Shown: positions 1-13,255 of the stretch, in pieces
Position numbering within the stretch: position 1 is the first letter of the stretch
Layout of the letters: the number at the start of each line of letters is the position of its first letter
Source of the DNA: Sparassis latifolia
Lineage: Eukaryota; Basidiomycota; Agaricomycetes; Polyporales; Sparassidaceae
Direction: 5' to 3'
DNA length: 64,000 nt
Assembly: GCA_018466975.1 (NCBI GenBank)
Contig: CM031558.1
Span: forward strand, 1,798,001-1,862,000
Program-made: the position numbers and the translations under genes
The notes under the pieces: model-generated
The model's input: only the letters and a program-made list of their open reading frames with translations
What the model was told of the DNA's origin: nothing
The model's database searches: none

Positions 1-162
1 ATTGATGAGTATGTCATGTAGTTGAGTGGCGATCCGTGTAAGCCGGTGCTGTGGACAGTGTCATTTGGAACCAATTACGGTGAGTGCTCGATGTTTGATT
101 GCACGCATATTCTCGCCGCTAATATCTATTCCTCGTACGTAGGTGGCTCTGCTGCTGCATGA
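1..162 (+). CDS. 3' end of an unidentified spliced gene (partial)
   Basis: This looks like the last two coding exons of a gene running in from the left. An acceptor TAG at 19-21 opens an exon at 22-79. A GTGAGT donor at 80 and a TACGTAG acceptor ending at 142 bound a 63-nt intron with a CTAAT branch-like site. The next exon reaches TGA at 160-162. The spliced tail reads LSGDPCKPVLW, then TVSFGTNYGGSAAA. The splice signals and uninterrupted frame support it, but only about 25 residues are visible and I do not recognise the family. It could also be chance. Confidence 0.35.
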
Positions 163-983
163 CTCATGTGGTGAGGCTACTCAAGCACACAGCCGGTAAG
201 TCCTCCTGTTGTTGGATCTGACATCGATGGGCTCAAAACTGTGGTGTAGGCGGATAAAGAGATATTCACGTGCTGCTTGTGCACTCACGAGAAGGCTTTC
301 CGGTAAGACGACCTTGCGCAACCGATCGCCGCCCGGAAGGGCGAGCTTGTTGCGTGCCCACGGTGCGCTGGATCCGGCTAGTTGTGGAGTGCTCAGGGGT
401 CGAACGTACGCAATGTGCACGTTCGAGATTGTCTTGGAGTTGCATGATATTCATACAACCCGGACACAAGTTCAAATAAAGTACCCCAGGTCATCGGAGT
501 ACTCCACTGTTGATCCACCAGTCAGAAGGTGTGTATGGCTGATTGAAGGATATGATGCACGTAGTACTCCCTGCGCAAGCGGCGTAGCTATCAATGTAGT
601 TGTTCAATCTTGTGCCAAAGAAATTTCTGTTACTCCAAGTTAGTGCGTGTGCCGTGATTCATCTATGCATGTTCGAAGGTATCTGTCTTCGTGCACTAGG
701 CTGCGTTGAACATATTCCACATGCGCATGCTCAGACAGCACCAGAAATACTTCACAATCAACGTGTTGCACATACGGCCTCTATAAATACAGGCTACACC
801 ATATACACACAATGCTTCCAGGTACTATATACATGTACACTTGTGATGACAAGAACTGGATGGTATCCTGATGCCGAGGAACGAATGGATGTTAAGGGCC
901 ACCTTTGGCAAGACCTTATAGGACAAGTTGTCCCTCGACGTAGTCTGTATACTCAAGAACGATGCTGCTGTCGGATGATGCAT
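163..983. other. intergenic, no supported gene
   Basis: About 0.8 kb between the putative left-edge gene and the 3' end of the nuclease gene. The open frames here are short, overlap on both strands and show no family resemblance or convincing splice pairs. It probably holds 3' UTRs of two convergent genes. Confidence 0.5.
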
Positions 984-3304
984 CTAAATCAATGGCCGCG
1001 AGTGAGTACTCTGAAGACAACTTAGCTCGACATTAGGCTCACCCTCATTGTCCGGCTCACACACCCATACCTTCGCGACACTCGGGTCATGGTCGCTCGC
1101 GCGAGCAGAGAGGCTCGCCGCCCACGTATTCACATGTACATGCTCGACTAGCGGCGCGCGTCGTGCTACCGCAGCCGACAGGAACACGTGGTCGATCTCC
1201 TGCATGTTCTGGTCGTACACGTATGTATAGCGCTCCTCTTGCGGCACGCCGGCGGCATCGTTAATGTCCGTGAGCAGCCCCACAAAGGGGGCGAAGACAG
1301 TGCGTGTCTGGATGTATTCGTTCATGTCCCCGCCGATGATGATGCTCGCGTTGACATCCTGTATGAGTATGCTCTCCACGAAGTTCTGTTGTGCGGCCAA
1401 GTATCAGCATCCATGGTGTCGAAAGAGCAGAGGTCAAGCACTTACAGCGATGACGTCTACTTGACGGCTGCGCCGCTCTACCACGCCGTTGACGGGTGGA
1501 CGCGCATCGCCTTGCGCGGAGGAGCTGTCGCGCTTCGAGCTGAAGTGCACGTTGACCGTAATGAACCGTTCCCCAGATGTCGTCTGCCACGCAGCTGCAA
1601 GGGGCTTACGAGTCTCCTCCCACGCAGAATTCGTGGGATTGACACGTCCGGGGTTCAACCTGGTAGAAAAAAGCGGTTGGGGACCGCTGAAGTTACAGAA
1701 ACTGGCTGCGTACGTCAGACTGAGTTTGCCTTTCTCATCGACGAGAACTTCTGTAGCCTCTGTGGCCTTTCCAATCGGAGAACCCGGAACAGGCGAGACC
1801 TTGTCGGGACGCCACCTGTCGCTGCCCGTGATTAGCGGAACTTGGCACAACGAGAGGGGACATCGCACAAATAAGCGACACGAATATTTCCTCCAGGCTT
1901 ACCACCGTCCATGTTGTTCTCCGGGTCGATGTCCACAGCCGCGTAATGCACCCCGCCACTGGCCTTCTTGATAGCGGAGACGAGCGTGGTGAGAGTCTTG
2001 GCAGCAGATACGGTACCGTCGTCACTCGATCCTGAGTCATCCTGAATCTCCTGCACGAAGAGAACGTCCGGCGAGTGGAGGTAGTCTGCGACGTGCTCCG
2101 CGACGTGAGTTAGGTGTCGGGAGCGGCGCGACATATTATCAACCTGGGCGGGCTAGTGTGAGGAAAATTCGGCGCGTCAAATGGTCAAGTAGCTGACATT
2201 GTAGTCGCCAATGGTGATCTCACAAGGGTTCTTGGTCGAAGTTAGAGACGAAGTTGGGACTTCAATTTCAGGGACAGATATAATCTTCGGTGCTGTGAGA
2301 GGTAAGATGTAGTAGTAACCATACTGGGCCGAGCGGCTCGAATCAGTACTTTAATCTGCGTATATGCACCCTTAACGTCATGTACCTGATAAGTTACAAT
2401 GCCAGTAATATCCGTGAGGGTCGCTCCAATAGAAGTGCTCGGGTTTCTAGCCCCGTCGAAAGGACGACCGATCAAGATAGTCTCTGGGTGTGCATGAGGG
2501 ATACCAGTTGTCTCTAGGACACGAAGCGAAATGAAATTACTTCAAAGCATAAATGCATCACTTATAACCCTCACCGGAGAATGTGATGGTGAGACCACCT
2601 CGGGTGTTCTTCCCGGTCACTGGCCAGTCTCCATAAACCCAGATCGAGCCAAACCTGTCAGGGAAGCTGGCGGCCACGGGAGACTGTACCGCGACTAGTT
2701 GCCCTTCAAGACTTTCCCAAAAGTCGAGGCCATACAGGTCAGGCTGCAAAGTAGCATTGACGGGTTCCAGGAGCGTGACGTTATTTGGAACGGAGAGCCA
2801 ACCATCTGCACCTTTGTCCAAGGCAGTAAGGCTGCCAGTAGGGGGAATGCGGTCCTTCCCGATCACAATCGGTATCGCAACGTTGTCGCGGGAAATGACA
2901 GTGACATCTTGAGGTGAAGCCAATTCGGTGAGGAAGAGATCGTTAGGGCTCGCGTTTGCTCGATATTCGGACACCTTTCCGGAGAGCGAGATCATGTCAC
3001 CGATGTTCACCAGCTTTGAAATAGACCATCCATAGACTCTGAGTCCGTTTGACACGCGTACGTCGTCAGATGCTTCGCTGAGTATCCAGACACCGTACTT
3101 GTCCTGTAACGCGTTTTAAGAGGTCACTCTAGTTCTGACCGAAGTCTGGTCACCTACCTTAGCAGTAACCACTCCAGTCACATTTCGGACTGTCTGTCCT
3201 GTAAATGGAGACTGAAATGACGAGCCCTGGATCTCACTTACGCTCACTGCGCGAACTGCCACACAAAGACTTGTGAGACATGCGAAGAGCGCGCTGAACC
3301 TCAT
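984..3304 (-). CDS. secreted endonuclease/exonuclease/phosphatase-fold nuclease
   Basis: Predicted extracellular DNase I-fold nuclease related to the ExeM/NucH-type secreted nucleases common in bacteria. The start at 3304 gives a hydrophobic signal peptide (MRFSALFACLTSLCVAVRA). An OB-like N-terminal half follows (about 3070-2240), then the catalytic domain. Exon splicing by eye links VTAK to DKYGVW, FS to ETILIG, DYN to VDNMS, and LSLT to LNPGRV. Catalytic features are in order: metal-binding Glu in FVQEIQ (about 2040), N/H pair in NVHFSS (about 1550), GGDMNE (about 1340) and the terminal SDHDP His (about 1090). All are present, so the enzyme looks functional. Likely role is nutrient scavenging from extracellular DNA or RNA. 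It is divergent from ATG17, with 295 bp between starts. The last codons after VELS could still hide an intron. Confidence 0.85.
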
Positions 3305-3599
3305 GACGAATCTTCAACGCGCCAGTAATCGCAGTATGAATAGTCTAGGCTCTAACACCTAAAAATCTTTCGAATACAGGGAGAGGCTTGGAACGTTGGC
3401 CGTGCAGGCAGGCCGGGCTGCTGGAAAGAGTCGGAGGCGCCACCTGACGCGTCTGTCACGGAGTGTCACGGTCACCGCTCCTACTCTTCAAGATCGCGAT
3501 TAAACCCTGGGTCGAATACACTGTCGGACATATATTATCTACCACCTGCAGCTGCATCTCTGTCATTTGTTGAAGGATTTCTCGGAAAAAATCCACAAT
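3305..3599. promoter_or_regulatory. divergent promoter region (nuclease / ATG17)
   Basis: These 295 bp separate the start codons of the leftward nuclease and rightward ATG17, so both promoters must lie largely here. No TATA box or known operator stands out. Confidence 0.5.
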
Positions 3600-5531
3600 A
3601 TGACAACTTCCCCACTACCCACTACCCTAGGTCCCGACCAGCCCCACCTCGTTTCCCTCGTTCTGCAGTCCAAGAAAGCACTCCAGCATGGCGAACATTT
3701 ATGCTCACGCGCCAGCGCATTGTCATCGTCTTCAGTACAAAGTGTGGTAGATGTACTTGCGCTGGATGCGAAGGTCAGGTGGATGACAGATGCTGTGCTC
3801 GAGCAGCTCAAGGTGTGTGGCGTGTGTCCGTCTGTAAATTGTTACAACGCATAACTTACGAGCTTTTTCCAGTTGGCTGCACATGTTGCTAAGAGTATCG
3901 AATTGAGGCGGTTGGAGCAAGAAAAGCGTGCCGCGGTAAGTGTTAAGACTGTCAGTCGCGTCCTGGCTGACAACGATAGTCAAGGAATGGGACGCGATTC
4001 GCAATCAACGCACAGACACGCTGGACACGGTTCTCGTGTCCCTCGGCTCACAATCTGTGCCACCAGACTTTTACTCTACGTCATCTGGCTCGTCCCCGTT
4101 TGGCAGTCAGCTAAACTCAGACGAGGAACACGATGATAACCCCATCTTCAGCGAGCAACAGCCTGGCACAAGTCCCACCGAGACTCTGCGCAACGAAATG
4201 CAGAATGAGAATCATAAGGCGGAGGGCTCTCGCTTAAAGAAGAGCACGTGGAAGACGCTGCGCGACTTCGTAGACGAGCGGGCGATTGAGGACGTTCTGG
4301 ATACCATAGAAAGCGATCGCAACGCTCTTGACGTACGTTTCATGCTACTCTTAGATTTATCTCTATTACATGCGTTCTGTGTAGGACATTTTTGCGCGGA
4401 CATCTGGGTATCCAGAGTCGCTCTCCAGGACAATATCGGCCATTCAGAATGCAGTGTCTATTGAACCCTCACTTCTCTCCATCGATGATATATTCAACGT
4501 GCACGAAGAGACATCACACGAAATGGCTGGACAACTAGAAAGTCTCGCAAGACACTATGACCAGATGTCTAGTGCGCTAAGAGACAGCGAGACGGGTGAA
4601 GAGTTATTGGAGGATGATTTGCAAGGTTTGTTTTACTCATCGATGCTGCTCTGTACATCCGTTCATTCGCGTACTAACCTCAAGCCATGAACCGGGACAC
4701 GGAGGAGCTACCCGCTATCATTTCTGAGTTGGAAGACGGTGTCAGCTCGATTGAAGCATCACAGTAAGTAGTTCACGCACTCCATGAGGTCATTCAAGAG
4801 AGCAATGAAGTGTGAAGTGAGCAGCTGCTTACAGCCAAGCGGACCGCTGAGCAGCATCTAGATACGCATCGGAAGACGCTGGATGACTTGGATGAACTAG
4901 GTGACATCATGACTGAGATGCTCGAGCGTCAAGAAGCGGTGGAGGTGCATCTCAAAAATTTCAGGTTTCTGTTTCACATTCCTCATCAACACCCCGTTCC
5001 AGAGCGAAAGCAATGAACATCTAGCACAGCTGCACCATCATCTCTTGTCCATCGACGACCTCCAACACCGCTTCGCGTCCTACCAGTATTCGTACAATAA
5101 GCTACTTCTTGAGCTTGAGCGCCGGCGGCAGTATCGCAATTCGGCAGAAGAAATAGTCAAGGGCATGATGGCGCAATTGGATGCAATGACAGAAGGTAGG
5201 CTACATAAATACTCAGTCACATTACCCTCACACTGACAACATCCCGGCAGAAGAGCGCCAGTTGAGGGAAGAGTTCAATGCCGAGCACGGCCAGTATCTC
5301 CCTGAGGATGTCTGCTTGTACGTGCAGAATCCGTCAACCCGTTGGGCAGTCGTCCCGTGGAATGGCGAGCAGGCGGAGGTTCTCCTTGATGTAGAGGGCG
5401 ATTTGTTGCGAGAGGCGAGTATCTCTTAGCACATGTCGCACAGTTTTTCAGCTGACTTCCGTTTTCAATAGGCCAATGAGCGGATCAATGCCGCTGAAAG
5501 AGGATTGGGTAATAATAGTCAGAGCCTGTAG
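3600..5531 (+). CDS. ATG17: autophagy-related protein 17
   Basis: Scaffold of the Atg1/Atg13 kinase complex that organises the phagophore assembly site. ATG at 3600 gives MTTSPLPTTLGPDQPHLV. Family-typical blocks follow: LSSSSVQSVVDVLALDAKVR near the N terminus, SQSVPPDF with an acidic linker (about 4050-4200), WKTLRDFVDERAIEDVLDTI (about 4240), and a C-terminal block LPEDVCLYVQNPSTRWAVVPW (two adjoining short stretches, about 5300-5360). The protein is mostly predicted coiled coil, as expected for the crescent-shaped Atg17 dimer. At least eight short introns are needed. The last one (5415-5471) only fits as a GC-AG intron joining LLRE to ANERIN. The stop at 5529-5531 lies 20 bp from a MITE-like hairpin. 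Identification rests on remembered fungal Atg17 sequences and is strong. Confidence 0.92.
5415..5471 (+). other. GC-AG intron in ATG17
   Basis: The donor reads GAG|GCGAGT and the acceptor TTTTCAATAG. Only this 57-nt excision keeps the frame and yields LLRE-ANERINAAERGLG. The nearby GT choice gives an early stop. It is the same donor string as the first intron of the XLF gene in this window. Confidence 0.65.
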
Positions 5532-5550
5532 TTTTCGGCAGGAGGCATTA

Positions 5551-5733
5551 CAGCCGTTTGCGAAACTATAGGCCCGACCACTGCCACCAGCAAAAAATCA
5601 GGCCATAAGTCAGACATCAAACAAGCACCTCTCCGAACACTCGGAGAGTGGGAGCTCTCAATCAGTGGTCGTTATTTTATTTTACGATCCAACGCGGTTT
5701 TGCATCAGGTGTCTGTAGTTTCGCAAACGGCTG
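5551..5733. mobile_element. MITE-like hairpin element with 21-bp inverted repeats
   Basis: The ends are inverted copies of CAGCCGTTTGCGAAACTA plus three more bases (5551-5571 and 5713-5733, one mismatch). Inside are a second inverted pair, CGACCACTG (5575-5583 and 5663-5671), and a third, CTCTCCGA/TCGGAGAG around ACAC (5629-5648), so the whole unit can fold back in nested steps. There is no coding capacity. Flanks both carry TA (TA before 5551, TA at 5736-5737), but a clean target-site duplication is not obvious. It is most likely a non-autonomous DNA transposon remnant in the 3' flank of ATG17. Confidence 0.6.
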
Positions 5734-5761
5734 AGTAAAAAAAATGCAAAATTGTTCAGAC

Positions 5762-5860
5762 TGAGTCGGCCCAGGGTCGAACTGAGGACCTTATGTGCGC
5801 CGACAGCTTTAAACAAATGCTGTGTTAGACAGATGCGATAACCAACTACGCCACCGACCC
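5762..5860 (-). tRNA. tRNA-Val(AAC), intron-containing
   Basis: Read on the minus strand, the acceptor stem GGGTCGG (5854-5860) pairs with CCGACTC, followed by discriminator A at 5762. D arm GCG...CGC, T arm CTCAG-TTCGACC-CTGGG and a 5-nt variable loop are all present. The anticodon AAC lies at 5824-5826 in loop context C-T-AAC-A. The anticodon stem closes only if about 25 nt after position 37 are removed, which is the canonical nuclear tRNA intron position. One C-T mismatch remains in that stem (27-31 TCTGT against ACATA). No CCA is encoded, as usual in eukaryotes. Confidence 0.82.
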
Positions 5861-5956
5861 AGCGAAGATCGCGGGGAAGCTATTAATTATGTAATATTTA
5901 TTGGTGCAACAACTGCGACAATAACTGCATAGCCGCAACTTTCTCCGGCGAACACC

Positions 5957-7636
5957 ATGTCACTCCTTGCTCCAATCATCTGCGACAATGGCACCGGCTT
6001 TTCGAAAGTTGGGTATGTAGTGGGTTTGACCGCTCATGTGCTCTTGCTTGACTCTGCCCTCCTAGGTTCGCCGGAAACTCCGATCCCTCATTGTAAGTGA
6101 AGAATGTGTATCAAACGAATACCGTGCTTGATACCCCTTCTTCAGTGTCTTCCCCACAGCAATCTCAACGAGAGGCCCTGCAACCCAATCTGCGCGCTCT
6201 GGTCCAGCAGTACCCCCAAGGCCCGGACATCTCGCTTCCAAACGCGGGGTCGAAGACCTTGACTTCTTCATCGGCGACGAGGCCCTCGCGAACGCGCAGA
6301 CACCTGGCTATGGCGTGTATTATCCCATCCGTCATGGGCAAATCGAGAACTGGGACTACATGGAGCGTTATTGGGAACAGACGATCTTCAAATATCTGCG
6401 CGCGGAACCAGAGGATCACTATTTCCTTCTGGTGAGTGCACTCACACGCCATATGGTGACTGGTTTGTGATGCGCCTATGCATGTCGCGCTGCGTAGACT
6501 GAGCCTCCACTGAATCCGCCGGAGAATCGAGAACAGACTGCGGAGATCTTCTTTGAGTCCTTCAACATCAAGGGCCTGTATATCGCCGTGCAGGCTGTAC
6601 TCGCACTCGCAGCCTCATGGTCATCGAACAGAGTCACAGATCGCACCCTCACGGGTACCGTCATCGACTCCGGAGACGGTGTCACGCACGTCATTCCATG
6701 CGCGGAGGGTTATGTCATCGGAAGTGCCATCAAGCACATCCCCATCGCTGGCCGTGATATATCACAGTTCGTCCTAAATTTGATGCGTGAGCGGGGGGAG
6801 ATGGCGTCTGTGCCTCCAGAGGATCAACTCAAGGTGGCAGGGAAGGTGAAGGAAAACTTCAGCTATGTCTGCCAGGATATCGTGAAGGAGTTTAGGAAGT
6901 ACGATGCGGAGCCCTACAAATACTTCGAGAGGTATGAGGGCGAGTATACTGTCACTGGCAGGGTAGGTGCATCTGCCAATTGACTTCACCGCGTGTTCAC
7001 CTAGGTTCCTAGAAATACGCGGTTGATGTTGGCTATGAGCGGTTCCTGGCCCCTGAAATATTCTTCAACCCCGAGATTTTTTCCTCTGACTTCCTCACGC
7101 CATTACCAGAAATTGTCGACGGTGTCATCCAGCAGTCCCCGATCGATGTGCGGCGAGGACTTTACAAGGTGAATATATCTCGCCATATTCGAGTCACAAG
7201 ACTGTCCTGACTACGCATGATACAGAACATCGTCTTGTCTGGTGGCTCGACCATGTTTCAACACTTCGGACAGCGTCTGAAGCGTGATTTGAAGCAGCTC
7301 GTCGACCGTAGGCTGGATGCCAGTGTTGTAGCGAGTGGTAGTCACCTGCGGGTGCGTAGTACTACACGCTCGTATCGATACACAAACTCATTTGCCGCCG
7401 TAGTCATCCGGCGTCGAAGTGGAAGTCATCTCCCACAAGCGCCAGCGCTACGCAGTCTGGTTCGGCGGCTCTCTCATGGCGTCCCTTGTGCGTATTGCAT
7501 GTGTGCTCCGTGGGTTCGTGATGCTGATTGTCTCCCGCAGCCTGAGTTCTACTCCTTTTGCCACACCAAAGCGCAGTACGACGAGATCGGTCCCAGCATC
7601 TGCAGACGGTACCAGATCTTTGGGAGCGCGACTTAG
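5957..7636 (+). CDS. ARP3: actin-related protein 3 (Arp2/3 complex)
   Basis: Arp3 subunit of the Arp2/3 complex, which nucleates branched actin filaments at endocytic patches. The start [19 protein letters not shown] carries the actin phosphate-loop signature (DNGTG). Further actin-fold blocks are [31 protein letters not shown] (second nucleotide loop) and [14 protein letters not shown] (adenosine motif, about 7220). The region with GSHL and [19 protein letters not shown] is typical of Arp3, and the end is [11 protein letters not shown]. About six short introns were spliced by eye. The first, after codon GG at about 6012, joins KVG to FAGNSDPS. The gene appears intact. The tRNA lies 97 bp upstream on the opposite strand. 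Confidence 0.93.
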
Positions 7637-8390
7637 GGAAGTATTCGAAATGCCAATGTACACTTTCACTGTATGGATCGCAATCACAGACATTCAGCAC
7701 ACGTTGCGACTGGCCCGGGTGCTTTTGGAGAGTGGTTAGCTCAAGATGCTGGCGGTATGATTGTGAAGGAATGCTTTCACCTACTTTGCTGGGCGGTGGT
7801 GATTGCTACTACGGGTCTTTGTTCACGTGGCGTGGATCCTTCCACGAATTTCCCATTATTGCAACCGTGCCTAGAGAAGATAATTGATATAATGGTAATG
7901 CTGACGACTTCGTTCTCGAACGTCGGACAATACATAATTTGCAGATGTGCGCTTCCGCATTCTGCGCATGACAAGCCTTCCATCCTGATACTTGACAGCT
8001 GGGCATGAGGTCTGCCTGCGCTAGGGAACGTGTTGATGTCAATGGAGAGTCCGGTCTGCAAACCTTGTTCACGACGGAATGGCCGGTGGTACGTGTCATG
8101 CTATCTTCTGCGTCTTCAAAGCTTCATCGTTCTGTTTGGGCAAATCGGCCCGAATACCTGCACTTCAGCGAGTACATGCGCATGAAATTATATGGGAGGT
8201 AGATAATGCAATCACCGCCGCATTACATTTGGGCAAACTCCCGCCAATCCGGGACCGTGTTGGAAGCATGCAGTCCACATCAACTTCCCCGACTGGGCGA
8301 GGCCAGCTCGCGGCATATAGAATGGTCGCGCTCCTCCACCAGTATCCTACGATCTCACAGAGCTCGTGTTCCAAGACATTCGCCCCGACC
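7637..8390. other. intergenic, no supported gene
   Basis: These 750 bp hold the 3' flank of ARP3 and upstream region of the SET gene. Several frames of about 100 codons overlap on both strands, but none has family resemblance or plausible splicing. Confidence 0.5.
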
Positions 8391-9898
8391 ATGGATGCCC
8401 AAGAAGCAAAAGAAAAGGTATACTGCTTCTTGACTTCATCCTCCAAGTGCAGAGCACTTAAGCCACATCTACAGGGAAATGCTGCATTCCAACACGAGAA
8501 CTACTTCGAGGCACTCGAGCACTACGCCGAAGCGATGCAGTCAGATCCGACCAACCATATATACCCTCTGAATAGATCAATGGCGAACCTGAAGCTCAAG
8601 AGGTTTGGGCCCGGCCTCGTCCCATTTGACAACGCTCATGCCGTACTGCAGGTGGTCTGAAGCAGAGGCTGACGCCACTGCTGCTTTGCAGCTGTCGCCA
8701 GTGACGGTTAAGGCATACTTCAGGAGAAGCGTTGCACGCAGAGAACAGGCCAAATTTGAAGGTGCGCGCCGAGGTAAGCTTCCCGTTGTATCGGACCTTC
8801 CGCAGGCTCATAATGAGCGACCATATAGATATCCAAGACTATATGGATGCCGGTGGTGACTCGAAATGCGCGGATAAAGAACTTGTCAAGATCTCCGCAG
8901 CCGAATCAGCTAGAACAAATGAATCTACAGCGGGCCTTCAGAATATGGCAGAGCTTTCGCTTGCATCCGTCGCTGATCTCAATGCGAATCTTCCTGGTGG
9001 ATTCACATTGAGGCCAGTCAATGGAAAGGGACTGGGTGCCTTTGCATCGCGGCCATTCCGTCGAGGCGATCTTGTTCTTACCGATCCTCCTCTCTACATC
9101 GTCGAGAACCCGGACAATGGTGGAAGAATCCACCAGGGCAAGGTGATCACAGCAGTCAAGCGCCTCTCTGCAGCCGACAAGCAGGTGTTTCTCTCGCTCA
9201 TGAATGTGTATGCCGACACGGGTCGCTTTCCGAACCCGATCCTTGGCATCCACGATACAAATGCGTTCCAAGTGGGGGGATACGACAGTGCGTTGTGCAT
9301 CGTCGCATCCAGATTCAACCATTCATGCTCTCCGAACGCACGATACTCGTGGCATGCGGCCAGTGGTCGGTTGCGGATATACGCCTTACGCGACATAGCG
9401 GTTGGCGGGGAGCTTCTGGTCTCGTACATCAGTTCGAGACGCGTGTACGGGAGCGTTTTCAGGGAACGACAACAACGGTTGTCGATGTCGCACGGCTTCA
9501 CCTGCTCCTGTGCCACTTGTACTCTTCCGAAGAAAGACAGGCTCTCCAGCGACCAACGACGAAAGGAGCTCACACGCATTTGGGAGTCCATTCCGTATTA
9601 CAACCCTGGACAAACGGCAGACCGCCTGCGTGCGATCGTCCGCGCTGTGCGTTTGTTGGACGAAGAAGGCTACGCTGCTGACGCGGACGACTTCACGATC
9701 GATGCTGCGGGAATATGCGCGTGTCACTCGGACTGGGCCTCTGTAGAATATTGGGCAATGAAGACGTATGAGACACGAGTCGCTGAGTTTGGAGAGGACA
9801 GCGATCGTGCAGCAGAAGTCCGGTCATTGTCCTCTGACCTCAGACGGCATCCCGATGCTGGTACGCAACGAAAACAGACGTTTTTGGTGCGCCTGTGA
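8391..9898 (+). CDS. TPR-SET domain protein (SMYD-like lysine methyltransferase)
   Basis: Predicted protein-lysine methyltransferase with an N-terminal TPR and a SET domain, without the MYND zinc finger of classic SMYD enzymes. ATG at 8391 opens MDAQEAKEK. Introns at about 8418-8471, 8602-8651 and 8774-8828 join it to GNAAFQHENYFEALEHYAEA (TPR helix pair), then RWSEAEADATAALQLSP and the SET part. Diagnostic SET motifs are GKGLGAFASRPFRRGDLV, RFNHSCSPNARYSW (the NHxCxPN core, about 9316), GELLVSYI, and the post-SET cysteines in GFTCSCATC (about 9493). The long last exon carries the rest, with a helical C-terminal part. Substrate unknown. It ends 286 bp from the convergent SelO gene. Confidence 0.85.
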
Positions 9899-10184
9899 CT
9901 AGTAGTAGTTGTACTAACTTCGGAGGCTGGCCGACTTAGGTTGCCGAGAATCATCTCTATCGCGTTAGGTAAATAACCTCCGCGATGGCCAGTAGAAAGC
10001 TACGTTCAAATAAGTAAAACACATCCGGTACGATAGGCCTCACTCATACCCAACCACTGGCTGCTCAACTGCTTTCACCTGGGTGTAAGGCCACAACATT
10101 CCTCGTTGGAAAGACTCTTCTTACATGATTGACTACATCTCCGAACGCCTCGCGTTCATATGCAATCTTCCAATGCCGCAGGCC

Positions 10185-12870
<2,686 letters not shown>

Positions 12871-13255
12871 CTTCTCTGCAGACGAAACAGTGGGATGCGC
12901 TCTTATACAGAATTTCTAGCTGCGGACGAGTCAGCACAAGCTTACATACCTTACCACTGACCAGTGTGGTGCACGCGTACGATGTCCGTGAAAAGTATGT
13001 CGCAATCGCCGGTATTGTTTCTCACTCCGCACCGACGGAGGGGGAACCGAAAAGGGTGAATGATACCTTGACGAAGACATTCCAGAGGTATTAACGCAAC
13101 GTTCAAACTTTATTGACAGTCAGGAGGTACGACATTACCGCTCAGCGCATCTGATCAAGAAGGAAGGTCTAGAGACGCCCGGCGGGCCATAACCCCAGGC
13201 TCCTCCATACACAACTGCCCACAAGTCTACACTGATATTAAACCACCGAGACTCC
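12871..13255. other. intergenic, SelO promoter / dehydrogenase 3' flank
   Basis: These 385 bp lie between two leftward genes. Nothing coding is supported. It should contain the SelO promoter and the 3' UTR of the acyl-CoA dehydrogenase gene. Confidence 0.5.
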
